A stretch of 64,000 nt of DNA, taken from Thiomicrorhabdus sp. 6S3-12 (GTDB lineage Bacteria; Pseudomonadota; Gammaproteobacteria; Thiomicrospirales; Thiomicrospiraceae). Below are positions 60,770 to 64,000 of the stretch, in pieces (within the stretch, counting starts at the first letter, position 1; each line of letters opens with the position of its first letter). Both the position numbers and the translations under genes were made by a program. The notes under the pieces are model-generated. The model worked only from the letters and a program-made list of their open reading frames with translations, was not told the DNA's origin and did not search any database. The stretch spans positions 161,542 to 225,541 of the forward strand of contig NZ_JAGETW010000005.1 in NCBI RefSeq assembly GCF_017571475.1. The letters are read 5' to 3'.

Positions 60770-61663
60770 ATGCAAGAGGCGATTCATATTTACGATATGC
60801 ATAAGGAGCAGATCGAAAAGTTTCTGATTGAAACCATCAATCACAACGCGGATCATTTTAAATCCGACCTTCCGGGCCTGAAAAGTCTCTACAACATTCT
60901 TCCCAGTCTTGAGTTGATCTATGTTACCGATGAGGATTTCATTCAGATCACGCCGAACCTGACCCGACGCAAAGAGATTACTTCGGCAAATGGCCGCGAT
61001 CGCCGCTATCTTGTCGATAGAGTTCATCCCATGGGGGCGGATATTTCGATCAGCGATCCATACATCAGTTCGGCTACCAGCGAATCCTGCATCACTTTAA
61101 TGTTCAAGATCGAGGGACACTATGTCTTTCTCGATTTCAATCTCTTGACGTTGCTGACACGGTTCGGGCTGCTCGAGCGCCATGAGGTATTTAACCGTGT
61201 GACCCTGGCGTTCTATTTCCTGGTAGGAGCCTCTTTAATGTTCTTCTCGCTGATGTCGATCGGTTATGCGTTTTTCGATTATATAAAGCAATTGCTCGAT
61301 CCCACTGATTACACCCTTGAAGCGGTATTTAAACCGATTATCGCTTTAACCATGGGGTTGGCGATATTTGATTTGGCGAAGACGCTGATGGAGAGGGAAG
61401 TCTTTTTTAAAGCCTATGCGGACAAACAGGACGATGCTAAGCTGCTGAGCAAATTCATGACGGCAATCATTATCGCCCTGTCGATAGAGGCCTTGATGGT
61501 TGTGTTCAAGATCGCGTTGAATGACACCTCACAGTTGCTCAATGCGCTTTACTTGATTATTGGTGTTGCGCTGATTATCTTCTCTTTGGCGCTGTACTCT
61601 AAATGGGTCATTGATAAAAATGTTAAAAAGCAGCAGAAAGTGGATCTGATTAAATATAAATAA
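60770..61663 (+). CDS. PDC-sensor-domain membrane protein without output domain
   Basis: 297 residues. The N-terminal 125 residues look like a PDC/Cache ligand-binding fold (ELIYVTDEDFIQITPNLTRR, GADISISDPYISSATSESC, GHYVFLDFNLLTL), followed by four membrane helices (about 142-165, 190-208, 222-243, 252-275). No kinase, GGDEF or receptor tip follows. GAGGGGGCG before the ATG. The Cache part precedes all helices without a signal anchor, so it may face the cytoplasm or be cotranslationally inserted. Partner unknown. Confidence 0.75.
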   Translation: MQEAIHIYDMHKEQIEKFLIETINHNADHFKSDLPGLKSLYNILPSLELIYVTDEDFIQITPNLTRRKEITSANGRDRRYLVDRVHPMGADISISDPYISSATSESCITLMFKIEGHYVFLDFNLLTLLTRFGLLERHEVFNRVTLAFYFLVGASLMFFSLMSIGYAFFDYIKQLLDPTDYTLEAVFKPIIALTMGLAIFDLAKTLMEREVFFKAYADKQDDAKLLSKFMTAIIIALSIEALMVVFKIALNDTSQLLNALYLIIGVALIIFSLALYSKWVIDKNVKKQQKVDLIKYK

Positions 61664-61804
61664 ACGCTTGCATTGACCTCTGTAAACAACTGCGCGGTTG
61701 GCCATGTAATGGGGTTTTGTGTCTCGTTGCCGTTTATTGTATGGTGATTGACGGTTCACTAGATGAACGATTATTTAAGGTGTGGTGCAAAGGAGGATAC
61801 CCGA

Positions 61805-62149
61805 ATGAAAAGCGTTATCGGAGGACGGTGGCAATTTACAAAACCTTTTCTTGTGGCGGTTTTTCTGTCCCTTGCCGCCAGTGGCTGTAGCTGGATAAAG
61901 CCGATACAGGGTGCCGAACAGATTGAGCTGGTTACGGTTCAGGAAATCATTTCCTGCCAGAAAATCGGCGCGGTCAATACATCTGTCTTGTCTAATGTCG
62001 GATTTATCGAGCGCAGTTCCGAAGCCGTAACCGAAAATTCGGTTGCGCTGGCGAAAAATGAGGCTGTCAGAATGGGCGGCAACCGTATCGTTGCAGTACA
62101 ACCGCCTGAAGACGGTCATATGCGTTTTGATATTTATCTGTGTAAATAA
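61805..62149 (+). CDS. DUF4156 lipoprotein
   Basis: 114 residues. Lipobox LAASGCSW gives lipidated Cys28. GAEQIELVTVQEI then KNEAVRMGGNRIVAVQPP match DUF4156, a family of small outer-membrane-type lipoproteins. AAGGAGG eight bases before ATG 61805 makes the 14-residue longer form unlikely. Two cysteines (SCQKIG, YLCK) may pair. Confidence 0.88.
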   Translation: MKSVIGGRWQFTKPFLVAVFLSLAASGCSWIKPIQGAEQIELVTVQEIISCQKIGAVNTSVLSNVGFIERSSEAVTENSVALAKNEAVRMGGNRIVAVQPPEDGHMRFDIYLCK

Positions 62150-62687
62150 TACAAATACATTTCCAATAGCGCCTGCTTGTCCAGCAGGCATACATCTCAA
62201 TACCTCATCACTTGGGTTTTACGCCGACTCCATACTCGGACAGAATACTCAGACTCAGATATTTCTTTGCAAGTACCGTGCTGAAACGGATGCACTCAAA
62301 ATCTCCTTTCTAAAACGCCGACTGTAGCTCGGACGCATAGCCTGACGGATTTTTTCTCAAAAAGTGGAACCGATTAGCGGTATTTCCTGGCTTTGTAAAA
62401 GAAATTCACTGTAATTTTTAAAAAAAATAAATTTTTTTTACTTTTTTTAAAATTTAACTGGTAAAAAAAACTGACTTGGAAAAACCGTTTAAAATACTTT
62501 AAGTATATATATATGTATATATAACTACTTATAGCTGGGTACTTTAATTTGTTAAGCAATATTTACAGTAACGAAACTATACAGAGTAAGAAAAAGTTAC
62601 TGGGCCGTGCGGGCAATTATGTGGGGTAAAGAAAATTTTTAATATAGGCTCCGTAAAACAAATTTACTCAGCTTGGAGGCAGTCAAA
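62150..62687 (+). promoter_or_regulatory. 538-base upstream region of the adhesin gene
   Basis: A GCCTGCT/AGCAGGC hairpin (62171-62189) follows the lipoprotein gene. Then comes a strongly A/T-biased tract (62400-62470), an ATACTT-T-AAGTAT repeat (62492-62504) running into a TA-dinucleotide run to about 62523, and a purine-rich leader. This unusual DNA could bind H-NS-like or other silencers, but no box was firmly identified. No cyclic di-GMP riboswitch motif was recognised. Confidence 0.5.
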
Positions 62688-64000
62688 ATGGCACAGGTAA
62701 TCGGTACTATCCGCTCAGTTATTGGTGAAGTTAAAGTAAAAAATCCTCTTACCGGTGAAGAGAGAATTCTTGGTGAAGGTGATCAGGTGTTTCAAGGCGA
62801 ATTGCTTCTGACTGGTCCTATAGGAAGTGTCTCTCTTGAGCTTGCAAATGGTGAGACCTTGTCTTTAGGCCGTGCAAGCAGTCTTAATCTGTCGGACGAG
62901 CTGATCTCTACAGCTGACAGTCCTTTGCAAGCCGAAACTGTTACAAGCATCGAAGCTTTGCGTCAGGCGATCTTCGAAAGCAACGGACCGATTGAAGTCG
63001 AAGCAACGGCTGCCGGTGATGATGAGAGTTCTCTTCAGGCGGCAGTGGTTATTGACCGTCTTGGACTTGAAGGACAAGTTGATACCGCATTTGATACCTC
63101 TGCAACCAACACTCTAAGCACTGCACCAATCACTCAGTTGATCGGCGGTTTGACAGACCAGGTTGGTGGAATTCTGGATTCGATTGTCAATCTTCCAGGT
63201 CAAGACGGTGATGATACCGGTCTGGAAGACATTATTAAGGATCTAATTGACGATTTGATTAATATTGTCGACAGCGTGATCGACGATGTGCTTGATCTGC
63301 TTGATGACCTGATCGGTCAGATTGAAGACCTGATCGATAATGGTATCGATCTGCTTGAAGACTTGATTGATATTGTTGTTGAGTTGGTTCAGGATCTGGT
63401 CGATGTGGTAACTGAAATCGTTAATGACCTGGTCGATGGAATTGAGAACATCGTTGATCAGGTAATTGAAACGGTTAGTGATCTTATCGATGATGCTTCC
63501 GGAATTATCGACCAGGTTGTTGGAAGTGTTGATGGTCTTCTGGAAAACCTGAATGAACTATTGACCGATGTAACCGATACGGCTGGAAACGTTCTGGACA
63601 ACGTAGGTGGTCTCCTAGAAACCCTATTGGGCGGGGAGCCTGAAGAAGGAACGGCTGGTACCGTTGATCAGATTGTCGATCTTATCACCGATCAGGTGGA
63701 CGGATTACTTGGTACGGACACGGGATCTTTGGATGATGGTTTAAATTCAGTGACTACCGATGTTCAAGAACTGTTGACCGGCGATCAGACATTGACCGAA
63801 GTGGTTGACAGCCTACTGGGTGGAGAGCCTGAAGCAGGGACTGCTGGTTCAGTAGACCAGGTAGTTGACGGAGCTACTGACCTTGTTGATCAGCTGATTG
63901 GTACTGATACCGAAAACCTTGACGACGGTCTGAACGCTTTGACTACAGATGTTCAAGAGCTGTTGACCGGTGATCAGACATTGACCGAAGTTGTTGACAG
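62688..64000 (+). CDS. Large repetitive adhesin, LapA/RTX-like N-terminus (3' end beyond window)
   Basis: Open for 437 codons to the window edge. TTGGAGG precedes the ATG. The first 80 residues (MAQVIGTIRSVIGEVKVKN, GDQVFQGELLLTG, LELANGETLSLGRASSLNLS) are the retention-module type of N-terminus seen on LapA-like adhesins held in the outer membrane by a periplasmic anchor. A linker, then about 100 residues of Asp/Leu/Ile/Val-rich helix (DVLDLLDDLIGQIEDLIDN), lead into 63-residue tandem repeats. It would be exported by a type I system and mediate attachment; the LapD/LapG partners are not in the window. Confidence 0.85.
   Translation, partial: MAQVIGTIRSVIGEVKVKNPLTGEERILGEGDQVFQGELLLTGPIGSVSLELANGETLSLGRASSLNLSDELISTADSPLQAETVTSIEALRQAIFESNGPIEVEATAAGDDESSLQAAVVIDRLGLEGQVDTAFDTSATNTLSTAPITQLIGGLTDQVGGILDSIVNLPGQDGDDTGLEDIIKDLIDDLINIVDSVIDDVLDLLDDLIGQIEDLIDNGIDLLEDLIDIVVELVQDLVDVVTEIVNDLVDGIENIVDQVIETVSDLIDDASGIIDQVVGSVDGLLENLNELLTDVTDTAGNVLDNVGGLLETLLGGEPEEGTAGTVDQIVDLITDQVDGLLGTDTGSLDDGLNSVTTDVQELLTGDQTLTEVVDSLLGGEPEAGTAGSVDQVVDGATDLVDQLIGTDTENLDDGLNALTTDVQELLTGDQTLTEVVD
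63624..64000 (+). repeat. 189-bp tandem repeat inside the adhesin
   Basis: Two units visible: 63624-63812 and 63813 to the edge. Each encodes about LLGGEPE(E/A)GTAG, a variable middle, and TTDVQELLTGDQTLTEVVD. The exact 189-base offset also holds for GATGTTCAAGA at 63759 and 63948. More units probably follow. Confidence 0.9.

Noticed and set aside
62503..62523. TA-dinucleotide run as a coding or CRISPR-like repeat
   Set aside because: Simple sequence only; no repeat-spacer arrangement anywhere in the window.
62600..62690. Cyclic di-GMP riboswitch in the adhesin leader
   Set aside because: The conserved GEMM motifs could not be recognised in the sequence, so the idea rests only on gene function.
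1..64000. tRNA or rRNA genes
   Set aside because: I looked for T-loop-like GGTTCGA words in intergenic regions; those found lie inside coding genes and no cloverleaf could be built.

Overview
The window looks like the chromosome of a sulfur-oxidising gammaproteobacterium. The main evidence is a flavocytochrome c sulfide dehydrogenase pair (fccAB, about 33.2-34.8 kb) in an otherwise typical gammaproteobacterial gene set: aceE-aceF-lpdA, rppH, ampD, fldA, rhlE-type helicases, fklB and rsgA. The overall gene style suggests a Thiomicrospira/Thiomicrorhabdus/Hydrogenovibrio-like organism, but that placement is inference without a database search. No rRNA, tRNA, CRISPR array or prophage was seen.

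Layout. 0-9.3 kb: the 3' part of ampD, a small Cys-rich protein, a long-chain flavodoxin, a HAD phosphatase, rppH, then the pyruvate dehydrogenase genes aceE-aceF-lpdA behind a long structured leader. 9.3-13.3 kb is the most accessory-looking stretch. It holds an AT-rich pair of unknown membrane genes, a REP-associated transposase (RAYT) bounded by 25-bp inverted repeats, and rsgA lying between two DUF3820 genes, each of which follows a RAYT 3' end (one intact, one a relic). 13.3-22.3 kb: an ADP-ribosylglycohydrolase, a DEAD-box helicase, a relic of an SMP-30-like gene, small exported proteins, a cold-shock protein, a methyltransferase, a DUF2058 protein and an Old Yellow Enzyme. 22.7-33.1 kb: a soluble P-type-ATPase-like HAD protein, an exported rhodanese, a TSP3-repeat/DUF2202 pair, an MBL-fold hydrolase, a GT-C-like membrane protein, a parvulin, a LigB-type dioxygenase, an AEC transporter and an AhpD-like protein. 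33.1-45 kb: fccAB, a nitroreductase, a CopD-like protein, a THI5-SBP-GGDEF sensor, a chemotaxis receptor, a DUF938 methyltransferase next to rhlE, and a patatin-like lipoprotein. 45-62 kb: metY, a LysE exporter, a DUF4395-like membrane protein with a probable operator, a host-attachment-family protein, a Na/Pi cotransporter, a dimeric dUTPase with a HAD phosphatase, a sugar dehydrogenase with a DUF188 protein, FKBP, and a run of small membrane proteins. 62.7-64 kb: the start of a repetitive LapA-like adhesin that runs off the window.

Functional links. FccAB oxidises sulfide and passes electrons to cytochrome c in the periplasm. The exported rhodanese and the DUF4395-like gene may belong to the same sulfur physiology, but that is inferred. 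The GGDEF sensor, which has an inhibitory site, and the large adhesin fit surface-attachment control by cyclic di-GMP, although they are not adjacent.

Three places show a degenerate partial copy of a nearby intact gene: the RAYT tail beside rsgA, the SMP-30-like relic at 15.9-16.06 kb, and a copy of the MBL gene's 3' end at about 28.5 kb. These mark past duplication or insertion events. The most interesting regions are the 9.3-13.2 kb accessory block, the rsgA leader with its tiny upstream ORF, and the adhesin repeats.
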